The notes under the pieces are model-generated. The model ran no database searches. It saw nothing but the letters and a program-made list of their open reading frames with translations, and was not told where the DNA came from. 14,830 nt of DNA from contig DASUDI010000032.1 of assembly GCA_036275695.1 (NCBI GenBank), positions 1 through 14,830 on the forward strand. Reading direction: 5' to 3'. Of this stretch, positions 5,837 through 12,755 are shown one piece after another (position 1 is the stretch's first letter; each line of letters starts with the position of its first letter). A program made the translations under genes and the position numbers. This DNA is from Damh-18 sp036275695 (GTDB lineage: Bacteria > Patescibacteriota > Minisyncoccia > Phycocordibacterales > UBA918).

Positions 5837-6244
5837 TTACGGTGACACCATCACTTCTGCAAGAGGTGGCGCCACCTCAGTAGAGGTTGCCACAGGGGAT
5901 GGCTGTTCGGGCTCCACGGGATTTACGTGAGGTGTGGGTGCGTATTGAATTGTGCGGAGTTCTGCAAATCGTTGCGCGCGCTCGTCATATAACGCGTCAA
6001 TCGTTACCACATCGCTTTCTTTATAAATAACAGGTTCAACTTGGACATCAAACGCATCAGATGGGCGGACAATTTGCTCATAAAAATCAATGGCAATATA
6101 CGAAATTGATGATACAAAAAGTAGCACGGCTCCCAAAAATCCAAAAGTCCAGTGTCGCATAGGCTGTATGAGTTCACGTTGCTGTACGTGTCTTTTCCCT
6201 TTTTTTACGCGCATACGCGCAACGATGTCATTGATTATTTTCAT
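5837..6244 (-). CDS. small membrane protein at the end of the pilMNO-like operon
   Basis: A 135-residue protein I do not recognise by family. It has a basic N-terminus (RMRVKKGKRHVQQ), one clear membrane helix at about residues 34-54 (FGFLGAVLLFVSSISYIAI), and a roughly 80-residue outside part ending in a Pro/Glu/Val/Thr-rich stretch typical of a flexible tail. It starts within the last codons of the pilO-like gene (ATGA overlap, 6241-6244), so it is translated with it. In classical type IV pilus operons pilP follows pilO; this protein has the position but no lipoprotein signal with a Cys and no recognisable PilP domain, so equivalence is only a guess from context. Confidence 0.75.
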   Translation of the reverse strand: MKIINDIVARMRVKKGKRHVQQRELIQPMRHWTFGFLGAVLLFVSSISYIAIDFYEQIVRPSDAFDVQVEPVIYKESDVVTIDALYDERAQRFAELRTIQYAPTPHVNPVEPEQPSPVATSTEVAPPLAEVMVSP

Positions 6245-6774
6245 GTCGTTTTAAATTTAACTACATGGAGCGTAAACTCGCCCAACCATAAACCCGCCCC
6301 CTCTCCATCCTCAACGTAGCGCACTTCGACATCGGTGACAGAACTGCGATATGGTAAAAATTCAAAGATGGTTAGTGTGTGCATAACCGAATCGTATGAG
6401 CCCTCAATACGTATACGCATCACCAATCGCTCAAATTCAGCATCATCACTCTCAACTTTCAATCCATTCGTTTCAAACGTAACACCCTGCTCTCTTCCCA
6501 GTGTTTCAATGAGCGCAAGGAAATCAATGACCTGCTCATCGGTAAGTATGCGTGTCGTAAGGTCGTCACGTGCGCTTTCTGATGTTTCTAATTTTTGAGC
6601 AAGAAGTGCAAGCTGCGATCCTCGCTCTTCGAGTTCTGCGCGCGCATGTCGTTGTTCTATATATGTTTGCTTTTTTTCTGAAAGTTTGTTGAAAACATAC
6701 ACACACCCTGAGACGCTTACAACAAAAAATGTAAGTCCGAGAAGCGCAAATATCTTGGTACGTCGATGAATCAT
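6241..6774 (-). CDS. PilO-like type IV pilus inner-membrane assembly protein
   Basis: A 177-residue bitopic membrane protein: one helix at residues 9-30 (FALLGLTFFVVSVSGCVYVF), a coiled coil at about 32-75 (SEKKQTYIEQRHARAELEERG and following), then an alpha/beta domain (TLGREQGVTFETNGL; RIRIEGSYDSVMHTLTIFEFLPY; SVTDVEVRY), which is the PilO plan of a ferredoxin-like fold after a coiled coil. The sequence itself is divergent, so the name relies partly on position behind pilM and pilN. It overlaps both neighbours by 4 nt (ATGA). Expected role: with PilN and PilM it forms the inner-membrane platform that links the pilus motor to the envelope. Confidence 0.75.
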   Translation of the reverse strand: MIHRRTKIFALLGLTFFVVSVSGCVYVFNKLSEKKQTYIEQRHARAELEERGSQLALLAQKLETSESARDDLTTRILTDEQVIDFLALIETLGREQGVTFETNGLKVESDDAEFERLVMRIRIEGSYDSVMHTLTIFEFLPYRSSVTDVEVRYVEDGEGAGLWLGEFTLHVVKFKTT

Positions 6775-7313
6775 ACAGTTTCTTTTGCTAATGAAATGGT
6801 GATCACAAATGGTAGGTTGGTATCACGAGCTAAATCGCCAATGGGGATGACTGCTTCCTCAAATAATTCAGCGCTTTCGAGTGTGGTCTTCAACTTCACC
6901 AACACCTCTCGCGTGGGCGCGACACCACGAGCTTGCACGCTCACCATACCCGCGTCATCCTGCTCTACGAGAAATGATTTGAAGACAATACCCGATGGTG
7001 CGCTCTGATAGATAGTGCTAATAACCTGTGACGAAGTAATGGTATTGTTACCACCTTTGAGTTTATTCACCACCAACATGGTCGTGCGCACTTCCTGATC
7101 AAGTGTGGTTAATGTCTCATTCTGTTTCTGATACTCTGCGGTACTATTTTCAATTGTTTTAATTTGCGCATCGACAAGCACATACGTTGGAATGAGTGCC
7201 ACCGTGATGAGCAGGATAGTAAACCCAAACAAAAAACAAAATGTCGCGCCCACGCGTAAAAAATACTCCATCTTCACGACACGCAACCCTTCTGGTGGAA
7301 TGAGATTTATCAT
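6771..7313 (-). CDS. PilN-like type IV pilus assembly protein
   Basis: A 180-residue protein beginning MINLIPPEGLR, close to the conserved INLLP start of PilN that docks into PilM. A membrane helix covers about residues 24-48 (FCFLFGFTILLITVALIPTYV), followed by a coiled coil (about 50-90, IKTIENSTAEYQKQNETL) and a C-terminal ferredoxin-like domain with ISTIYQSAPSGIVFKSFLV and VQARGVAPTREVLVKLKTTL, typical of PilN. It starts 8 nt after the pilM stop and ends in a 4-nt overlap with the pilO-like gene. Confidence 0.85.
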   Translation of the reverse strand: MINLIPPEGLRVVKMEYFLRVGATFCFLFGFTILLITVALIPTYVLVDAQIKTIENSTAEYQKQNETLTTLDQEVRTTMLVVNKLKGGNNTITSSQVISTIYQSAPSGIVFKSFLVEQDDAGMVSVQARGVAPTREVLVKLKTTLESAELFEEAVIPIGDLARDTNLPFVITISLAKETV

Positions 7314-7321
7314 GGTAAAAA

Positions 7322-8413
7322 TTACACAAAATCCTTAAGCGCGAGACCTACCGCGGTCGCGTACCCATATGAATGTCTTCGGTCAATTTCGGGAATGTAT
7401 CGATTGAGCGAGAACGCATTCATCCATACGCTTGCGCGTTCGGTAGGGGTATCGAGTACATTCGTCAAAAATTCAGGTAGTCCAAAGAGATTAGCGCTAC
7501 CCCCACACACAATCACCTTTTTAATAGCGCGCTCATCTTTTTCTATACTTCTCGTCTCCCAATAGCGCATGCGCACATTAAGTTCTTCCGCAATGACGTC
7601 TGCGTATTTTTGAAGTACCGCGGCAATGTCCTTGTTTTCTTTTGTTCGTGATAAACCATGCTCGTTTTTGATACGCGTCAATTCTGATTCAGCAACATCG
7701 CCTAAGATATCCCTCATATCAGCACTCATTTGCACACCCGCAACCTCAATTGTCGATGTATACATAAGCGCGCCATTGTACACAATACCAATACCCATAC
7801 GTGTTTTTCCAAAATCAACAATCATGTACGCACCTTCGTGAGTACGCGGTGTTGTCGCGCGCGCGATAGACTGTGCTTCAATTTCAAATGAGAGTGGCAC
7901 GAGACCAGCCTGTGCACAAGCAGCGTAATAACTTTCAATAGTTGCGAGTGCGTACACTGCCACCACCACGCGCAAGGTATGCGACTCGACATCTTCACTT
8001 ACAACCGCATAATTGAAATACACGTCCTTCGGCGGAAGTGGAACATTTTCTTCAAGTCGAAAATCAATAAGTCCTCGGATATCCTGTGGCTTTGTTTTTG
8101 CATCGACCGTTGTTTCAAAAAGATACGCACGTTCTTCGGGGAGTGACATCCGGATATATTCAGCGCCTGTACGTACTTTCATCTCCGCGAGGACTGACGC
8201 GAGCCTACCCACATCATGCACATTTCCGCGCTCCACGGTGCCCACGGGTATATCAACATCACCATAACACTTAATACGTACATCACCACGATGGTGTGGA
8301 CGTTCGAACTGAATATATTTAAGTGAGGTATCAGAAACATCAACACCAACACAAGGAAAAGACATGAGCCCAGGTGTTGGAAAAATTTTTTGTACCACTG
8401 AAAGAGCACTCAT
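7322..8413 (-). CDS. pilM: PilM-like actin-fold ATPase for type IV pilus assembly
   Basis: A 363-residue actin/FtsA-fold protein, normal length for PilM. The phosphate-1 loop reads CVGVDVSDTSLKYIQF (residues 21-36); later MIVDFGKTRMGIGIVYNGALMYT (about 197-219) is the phosphate-2 loop, and VIVCGGSANLFGLPEFL (about 307-323) is the adenosine motif. PilM is cytoplasmic, binds ATP, and grips the N-terminus of PilN at the membrane. First gene of the four-gene operon; TATAAT lies 11 nt upstream of the ATG at 8413, leaving a leader of a few bases. No pilB, pilC or pilin gene is in this window. Confidence 0.9.
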   Translation of the reverse strand: MSALSVVQKIFPTPGLMSFPCVGVDVSDTSLKYIQFERPHHRGDVRIKCYGDVDIPVGTVERGNVHDVGRLASVLAEMKVRTGAEYIRMSLPEERAYLFETTVDAKTKPQDIRGLIDFRLEENVPLPPKDVYFNYAVVSEDVESHTLRVVVAVYALATIESYYAACAQAGLVPLSFEIEAQSIARATTPRTHEGAYMIVDFGKTRMGIGIVYNGALMYTSTIEVAGVQMSADMRDILGDVAESELTRIKNEHGLSRTKENKDIAAVLQKYADVIAEELNVRMRYWETRSIEKDERAIKKVIVCGGSANLFGLPEFLTNVLDTPTERASVWMNAFSLNRYIPEIDRRHSYGYATAVGLALKDFV

Positions 8414-8424
8414 ACGATGCTCGT

Positions 8425-8430
8425 ATTATA
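8425..8430 (-). promoter_or_regulatory. -10 box of the pil operon
   Basis: TATAAT on the minus strand, 11 nt before the pilM ATG; no clear -35. Confidence 0.5.
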
Positions 8431-8486
8431 CGATGCTTACGCGTGAGAGTAAATCATATATCAAACACTATGCGGTGATAGTGTCA

Positions 8487-8837
8487 TTATTTTATCTTGG
8501 TACCTGAGGGTATGTCAGCAGTAGGCGCGAGGAGCGCGAGGACACCCTCACAGCTTGCCGCAAGAAGCATGCCATTACTTTCATATCCACGAATTGTGCG
8601 CGGTGCCAGATTCACAATATAGGGAAACTTCTTCCCTACCAGTGACTGAGGGTCATCAAGATATTCACGAATACCCGATAGAATTTGGCGAGAAATAGAT
8701 TTTCCTTCTTCATCTACATCACCCACATCTACCTGACATCGCAGCAACTTATCTGCCCCTTCAATTGTCTCAACACTCACCACCTTTCCGATACGAATAT
8801 CGAGTTTTGCAAAATCATCATACGTAATTTGTTCCAT
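8487..8837 (-). CDS. tRNA-binding OB-fold protein (Trbp111 / MetRS C-terminal type)
   Basis: A 116-residue stand-alone tRNA-binding domain. Diagnostic pieces are DFAKLDIRIGKVVSVE, GADKLLRCQVDVG, RQILSGIREYL, IVNLAPRTIRGYESNGMLLAAS, and the conserved end. The fold binds the outside corner of tRNA without sequence specificity; in other bacteria it is either the C-terminal domain of methionyl-tRNA synthetase or a free dimer (Trbp111, CsaA). Here it is free, so it might serve in trans with a short MetRS; that is inference. The ATG at 8837 is used because a longer frame to 8885 lies wholly inside ruvX and has no homology. It begins 1 nt after the ruvX stop, so the two are co-translated. Confidence 0.9.
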   Translation of the reverse strand: MEQITYDDFAKLDIRIGKVVSVETIEGADKLLRCQVDVGDVDEEGKSISRQILSGIREYLDDPQSLVGKKFPYIVNLAPRTIRGYESNGMLLAASCEGVLALLAPTADIPSGTKIK

Positions 8838-8838
8838 G

Positions 8839-9219
8839 TTATGTTGTTCGTGTAAGATAACTATTAAGAATAATGGTAGCGGCACTTGCGTCGGTCATCG
8901 CATTTTTTCCTTGAAGGCGGATTGCCTCTTGTGTCGTGTACTGCTCAGGCTCAAGTTCAACGGGAATACCCACGGAAAGCGTAATGTCTTGGATAAGTTC
9001 TTCAACTTTCTCATGCACCTTATTCGCCACGCCATCCCTTCCCAAGGAGTGGCCTATGATTATTTTCCCCACGTTCTCTTTTTGAATAATTTTTTCTAGT
9101 GACCGCATAAAATTCCCATCATTAGGCAAAACTATATGTGGAAACGCCATCATACCCTTGTCATCGGTAAGCGCAATGCCTACCCGCTTCGTGCCATAAT
9201 CAATACCCATAAGTTTCAT
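8839..9219 (-). CDS. ruvX: putative pre-16S rRNA nuclease / Holliday junction resolvase YqgF
   Basis: A 126-residue RNase-H-fold protein of the YqgF/RuvX family, which trims the 5' end of pre-16S rRNA. MKLMGIDYGTKRVGIALTDDKG carries the first catalytic Asp (residue 7); IIGHSLGRDG is the second strand region; EQYTTQEA corresponds to the usual DERYTT motif, here with Pro-Glu-Gln in place of Asp-Glu-Arg; and DASAATIILNSYL has the last conserved Asp. The start at 9219 is chosen over one 20 codons upstream because MKLMGIDYG is the standard beginning and an extended -10 (TGGTATGCT) ends 6 nt before it. The altered DER motif is the one oddity. Followed at once by the tRNA-binding protein. Confidence 0.9.
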   Translation of the reverse strand: MKLMGIDYGTKRVGIALTDDKGMMAFPHIVLPNDGNFMRSLEKIIQKENVGKIIIGHSLGRDGVANKVHEKVEELIQDITLSVGIPVELEPEQYTTQEAIRLQGKNAMTDASAATIILNSYLTRTT

Positions 9220-9225
9220 GCGTAC

Positions 9226-9231
9226 AGCATA
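9226..9231 (-). promoter_or_regulatory. extended -10 of ruvX
   Basis: TGGTATGCT on the minus strand (TGN plus TATGCT), 6 nt before the ATG: a leaderless arrangement. Confidence 0.55.
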
Positions 9232-9269
9232 CCACGATTTTGATTTTATAGGATTTTCTGATACTATCC

Positions 9270-9297
9270 TTGCATTCACGTTACATATCAGTATCGG
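9270..9297 (+). promoter_or_regulatory. tRNA-Ser promoter (TTGCAT-16-TATCGG)
   Basis: -35 TTGCAT (9270-9275), spacer 16, weak -10 TATCGG (9292-9297), 7 nt before the tRNA. The -35 and spacing equal those of tRNA-Leu and tRNA-Val, which supports the choice. Confidence 0.45.
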
Positions 9298-9304
9298 AAT
9301 ATAT

Positions 9305-9391
9305 GGAGGGATGGCAGAGTGGTCGATTGCACCTGTCTTGAAAACAGGAGTCTGGGAAACCGGACCGTGAGTTCGAATCTCACTCCCTCCG
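9305..9391 (+). tRNA. tRNA-Ser (UGA)
   Basis: Acceptor GGAGGGA/TCCCTCC with G73; D arm GGCAGAGTGGTCGATTGC; anticodon stem CCTGT/ACAGG with loop CTTGAAA gives anticodon TGA; a long class II variable arm (GTCTGGGAAACCGGAC); T loop TTCGAAT. CCA is not encoded. It marks the left border of the accessory island. Confidence 0.95.
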
Positions 9392-9451
9392 CACTAAGAA
9401 CCTGTTATCGGAAGACCCGTAGGAACTTATTTAGAGCCATATAAAATTGCT

Positions 9452-9492
9452 GTTCGAATCCCTGAGAGGTTACACCTCTCAGGGATTCGAAC
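9452..9492. terminator. 18-bp perfect stem made of tRNA T-arm-like sequence
   Basis: Left arm GTTCGAATCCCTGAGAGG (9452-9469), loop TTACA, right arm its exact reverse complement (9475-9492), then TTTTT. It would end both the tRNA-Ser transcript and the oncoming glycosyltransferase message, whose stop is at 9518. The arm starts with GTTCGAATC, the T loop of a tRNA (shared with tRNA-Ser), continuing as the 3' T stem of another tRNA. From 9392 to 9451 I see no gene. Confidence 0.8.
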
Positions 9493-9517
9493 TTTTTGTT
9501 TATATCTGTACTGCTAT

Positions 9518-10097
9518 TTATTTTAGTGTTTCAACAATTTCAGTTAACATTTGATTCAATAACAACCCAATCCTTTTCCAAGAATGATTCTCTACTACAT
9601 ACATCATTGCCTCTTTTCCTATTTTATCTCTTAAAGAAGAGTCTGAAATTAAATTCTCAATTGCTTCATGAAGCGACTGAACATCATTTGCATTAACAAG
9701 AACACCAGTTTTTCCATCCTCAATCAACTCTTCATTACCAATGCCTCTTGTAGTAATAACGCAAGATCCAACTGACATTGCTTCAACTACAGTTGTCAAT
9801 AAGCCTTCCATACGTGTTGATGGGAAAACGCACAAGGTCGCTGATTTGAAGTAATCATAGACATTATCAACCATACCCACAAAATATACATTTTTATCCA
9901 AACCGAGGCTTTTAACTTTACTAATAAAAGCAAGAGCTTCTATTCCCTCTCCTAATATCCATAGCTTTGCATTTCTATTTTTTTGGTACGTTTTATAAAA
10001 AGCTTCAATTAAAATATCGACACCTTTACCTTTTATTAATCTACCTGCAAATACTATATTTGGTCCACTCTCATCAAACTGGTTACAAAAGTTGAAA
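9518..10097 (-). pseudogene. glycosyltransferase family 4, C-terminal half (split by IS)
   Basis: This is the downstream half of a GT-B fold glycosyltransferase. Open reading on the minus strand begins at the IS border (10097) with NFCNQFDESG and continues into NIVFAGRLIKGKGVDILIEAF, the classic start of the GT4 nucleotide-sugar-binding domain; then KLWILGEG, NVYFVGMVDNVYDYFKSA, and FPSTRMEGLLTTVVEAM, which holds the EX7E motif that binds the sugar nucleotide. It ends normally at 9518. An internal ATG could give about 127 residues, but that piece lacks the acceptor domain and would not be an active enzyme. With 11228-11793 it reconstructs one 381-residue protein in frame. The likely role was adding a sugar to a surface glycan; donor and acceptor are unknown. 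Confidence 0.88.
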
Positions 10098-10130
10098 GGT
10101 ACCCCTTTCTTTGCACACAGTTTCTAAAGT
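10098..10130 (+). repeat. left terminal inverted repeat of the IS (with target GGTACC)
   Basis: Aligned without gaps to the reverse complement of 11201-11233: identical GGTACCCC, then a variable 7-nt block, identical GCACAC, and shared TTTCTAAAGT. The first six bases are probably target duplication rather than IS. Confidence 0.8.
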
Positions 10131-10151
10131 ATTATCATTTAGAAACTAACT

Positions 10152-10412
10152 ATGGCAAAACAAGGATTTAGAATCGCAAAGGAAATCAAAGACGAAATTA
10201 TCAATAAGCTCAAGTACAATGGTTTGAGCGTAGCGGATGTCGCCAAACAATACGGCGTCAGTGACAAAACCATCTATAACTGGCTCGGAACCAAAGCCAA
10301 AAGCTCAGTCAGTCTCCTTGAACACAACAAGCTAAAGAAAGAGAATGAGCAACTCAAACAATTGATTGGCGACATCACCTTGAAGCTCTCGGCTCAAGAA
10401 AAAAGGGGCTAA
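10152..10412 (+). CDS. IS3-family transposase OrfA (HTH protein)
   Basis: An 86-residue DNA-binding subunit. The helix-turn-helix reads VADVAKQYGVSDKTIYNWLG (residues 27-46), and a Leu-rich coiled coil follows (LLEHNKLKKENEQLKQLIGD), the usual plan of IS3 OrfA. It recognises the IS ends and pairs with OrfB. Its last codons cross an A6G run (10399-10405) directly before the TAA; the orfB frame is -1 relative to orfA and is open across this point, so a fused OrfAB by frameshift is possible. Confidence 0.93.
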   Translation: MAKQGFRIAKEIKDEIINKLKYNGLSVADVAKQYGVSDKTIYNWLGTKAKSSVSLLEHNKLKKENEQLKQLIGDITLKLSAQEKRG

Positions 10413-10414
10413 GG

Positions 10415-11188
10415 ATGCCAAACAAAACTATCCTAGCAGAGTCAGCGATTATCAGTCGTCGGTCTTTGTACTATGTCCCAAGACAGCCCACTAAAGACTG
10501 GTCCACCAAGCAATTGATCGAATCTGCCTTGCGAGACCACCCGAGCTATGGACATAAGCGATTAGCAATACACCTTGGTATTAACAAGAAACGAGTACTT
10601 CGAGTGATGCATAAGTTTGGGATCAAACCATACCGAAGGATAGCTAAGAAAGTATATACCAAACCAAAAGACAGCGTGTTCCCGAATCTTCTGATGTCTC
10701 AGGAACCGTGCGGTATCGGTGATATCTATGCCAGTGACTTCACGTACCTCAAACATAAAGGTCGGTGGGTATACGTTGCCACCGTGATTGATGTCTTCTC
10801 TCGTGAAATAGTTGGATTATCAGTCCTTACGACTCACAGTACCCAGCTCGTACTCAACGCACTGGCTTCATCCGTACTGCATCGACCACCATCGCGAATT
10901 ATCCATTCAGATCAAGGAAGTGAGTATACCTCAGCCGACTATACCAAGCTGGTGCAATCTTTGGGTATCCAACAATCCATGAGCGCTCCCGGGTGTCCCT
11001 GGGAGAATGGCTATCAAGAGAGCTTCTACAAAGGTTTCAAATTAGACCTTGGTGACCCAAACCGATACGACTCCTTGGGCGAGCTCGTGGCAGCAATCTA
11101 TCAGACGATTAATTACTATAACCAACGCCGGATACATTCCGCACTCAGGCTATCGCCACAGCAGTTTGCTCTGACTCAGGCCGTCTAG
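10415..11188 (+). CDS. IS3-family transposase OrfB (DDE integrase core)
   Basis: A 257-residue rve-type DDE transposase. An N-terminal HTH_21 region (ALRDHPSYGHKRLAIHLGI) precedes the catalytic core: Asp108 in YASDFTYLKHKGRWVY, Asp166 in RIIHSDQGSEYTS, Glu202 in PWENGYQESFY. The D(35)E spacing between the last two is the IS3-family hallmark. The end NQRRIHSALRLSPQQFA matches IS3 transposases. No stop or frameshift breaks it. It starts 2 nt after orfA, with AAGG just before the ATG. Confidence 0.95.
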   Translation: MPNKTILAESAIISRRSLYYVPRQPTKDWSTKQLIESALRDHPSYGHKRLAIHLGINKKRVLRVMHKFGIKPYRRIAKKVYTKPKDSVFPNLLMSQEPCGIGDIYASDFTYLKHKGRWVYVATVIDVFSREIVGLSVLTTHSTQLVLNALASSVLHRPPSRIIHSDQGSEYTSADYTKLVQSLGIQQSMSAPGCPWENGYQESFYKGFKLDLGDPNRYDSLGELVAAIYQTINYYNQRRIHSALRLSPQQFALTQAV

Positions 11189-11200
11189 TATTATTAACTG

Positions 11201-11233
11201 ACTTTAGAAAAGGTGTGCCAATTTTGGGGTACC
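11201..11233 (-). repeat. right terminal inverted repeat of the IS (with target GGTACC)
   Basis: Partner of 10098-10130; outer six bases GGTACC at 11228-11233 equal those of the left end. Confidence 0.8.
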
Positions 11234-11793
11234 TTCCAAGCATCTGCCCCTTTTGGAAGAATGTAGTTAAAACGAATTCCGTTTCTTTTTATTTTTTCCA
11301 TCCAAAGGTTTTGAACATTTTTACTATTTGAAATCGTTGCGTCACAAAACGTTAAAAATGCGTTGTAGATTTCAATTTCATTTTCTGGGTGACCTCCAAG
11401 ATAAACAATGTTCGGTATATCTAAAACCCTATACACAGCATCAACAATATAATAGTAAACAACGATGTCGCTGTTCTCATTCTGCAATCTATCATGGACA
11501 ATATTTGAAAAAAGTATTGCTTCCCTATCCCAACGACTTTGTGTGGTTTCAGGTTCTTCATCGTAAATATATTTATACTTTTCAGGTACCTCAAGCTCAA
11601 TAATATTTATGTCAGGGAAATCTTCTTTTAGGGATTGGAAGAAGGGGGAATATATACCATCCACTGGTTTAACAGTGTATAGAGTAACAGAATTATTATT
11701 TATTTGAGATAAAACTTCTATGTGTTTTAAGGCGACTTTCTCACTGCCTCCAACAAAATATGATACTCGCGGTTGGACTACGGATATTCTCAT
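11228..11793 (-). pseudogene. glycosyltransferase family 4, N-terminal half (split by IS)
   Basis: The acceptor-binding half of the GT4 enzyme continued at 9518-10097. It starts MRISVVQPRVSYFVGGSEKVALKHIEVL, with the GGSE glycine loop typical of GT4 N-terminal domains, and runs through IVYLGGHPENEIEIYNAFLT and ATISNSKNV to YILPKGADAWKVP at the IS border. Beyond GGTACC the frame reads 12 more residues into the IS and stops at 11194, so a truncated 199-residue protein could be made, without the sugar-nucleotide domain. The ATG overlaps the stop of the upstream double-Nudix gene (ATGA, 11790-11793): the two were translated together. AT-rich codon use differs from the core genes on either side, consistent with transfer. 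Confidence 0.88.
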
Positions 11794-12755
11794 AGAAAAT
11801 TTTTTAGATCAGACAAAATATCATCGCCTGTCGGGTTTTTTAATATTTTCGCTTCCCCTTTTAACTCATCAAAATTAACAAGCTTTCTTTCTTCTATTTC
11901 AAAGCCGTCTTTATTTGGAATAAACTCATACATTTCTTCAATATCTGCTACATAGCGCTGTTGAGTGGACACAGAAAGAAGTTTGTCTCCCTTAAAAAGT
12001 TTAACTATTACTGTACCAATTAGTCTTACATCGGTAATTTCAATTTGTGTCTCTTCGCGTGATTCACGTAAAACACAATCCAACCCCGTTTCATATATAT
12101 GACAACCTCCACCAGGCAGGGTGAATTCAATTTCACCATTTTCTCTAACCAATACAAATTTATTATCCTTATTTTTAATAAAAACAACAGACTGGGTATT
12201 TGGATACACTTCTCCATCACCCATATTTTTTACATAATCAAATGTAGAAATATAGTCCTGAGACTTAAAGTCATTAATTGCGTAATTAAAGATTTCTAAC
12301 AATTGACCCCCATCATCTCTTTTAGTAAATAATTCTTGCACCGTGTCTCGTGCTGGAGCATCACGATTAATTGTTTCTTTTTTGCTCCAATTTAAATCCA
12401 CTGACTGCACAAAGGAAACAGTGACGGGTAGTACATTAATTATCTCGTGCTTTAATAAACTCAAATCACCAGAGTTTTTTGCGAGAATATAACCAATTAA
12501 TCTTACGTGGTCTATTGTTACTCCACATTCTTCTCTCACTTCTCGATGCAAAGCTTCATGCCAAGTTTCTCCAGACTCAATTTTTCCACCAGGTATATCC
12601 CAGTCCCCATTCTGTTTTTGAGTTATTACTAGATTCTCTCCTATAAAAGTAAAAGTGAGTGGGGTAGAAATTGGTAAATCAGTTGGTAGTGTGGTGCTGG
12701 GGATAAATTCAAATTCGGTTTGTAATCCATTATCTTTTTTAGTGTACTTAATCAT
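11790..12755 (-). CDS. tandem double-Nudix domain protein
   Basis: A 321-residue protein with two Nudix domains. Domain 1 (about residues 30-150) has a perfect Nudix box: DIPGGKIESGE, seven residues, then REVREECGV. Domain 2 (about 185-315) reads TLPGGGCHIYE, seven residues, then RESREETQI: all charged metal-binding positions are kept, but the Gly before the final hydrophobic residue is Gln. Both could be catalytic. Between them lies a linker with an odd DAPARDTVQELFTKRDDGG section. Tandem Nudix proteins are not among the usual housekeeping ones; coupling by ATGA overlap to a GT4 gene suggests it acts on nucleotide sugars or on a sugar-nucleotide by-product, but this is inference. A weak purine stretch AGGGAA lies 8-9 nt before the ATG, unlike the leaderless core genes. 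Its first bases overlap the end of a broken upstream gene. Confidence 0.87.
   Translation of the reverse strand: MIKYTKKDNGLQTEFEFIPSTTLPTDLPISTPLTFTFIGENLVITQKQNGDWDIPGGKIESGETWHEALHREVREECGVTIDHVRLIGYILAKNSGDLSLLKHEIINVLPVTVSFVQSVDLNWSKKETINRDAPARDTVQELFTKRDDGGQLLEIFNYAINDFKSQDYISTFDYVKNMGDGEVYPNTQSVVFIKNKDNKFVLVRENGEIEFTLPGGGCHIYETGLDCVLRESREETQIEITDVRLIGTVIVKLFKGDKLLSVSTQQRYVADIEEMYEFIPNKDGFEIEERKLVNFDELKGEAKILKNPTGDDILSDLKNFL

Larger units (their letters stand above)
10098..11233 (+). mobile_element. IS3-family insertion sequence
   Basis: A complete element with orfA and orfB. The ends are inverted repeats of 33 bp (10098-10130 and 11201-11233, about 26 matches). Both begin with GGTACC. 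Excising the IS with one GGTACC copy restores the interrupted glycosyltransferase exactly in frame (reading DAWKVPFNFCN), so GGTACC, or 4-5 bp within it, is probably the duplicated target. Because GGTACC is its own reverse complement the precise border is ambiguous; the non-duplicated element would be 10104-11227 (1124 bp). Both genes look intact, so it may be recent and active. Confidence 0.9.

Noticed and set aside
8838..8885. Longer start for the tRNA-binding protein
   Set aside because: The extra 16 residues lie entirely within the ruvX coding end; MEQITYDDFAKLDIRIG is the normal beginning of the family.
9430..9500. A second tRNA after tRNA-Ser
   Set aside because: Only a T-arm-like palindrome is present; no anticodon or D arm can be folded.
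10095..11238. IS ends set at TG...CA (TGAAAGG / CCTTCCA) as in many IS3 members
   Set aside because: With those borders no matching target duplication exists, and the interrupted gene is not restored in frame; using GGTACC does both.
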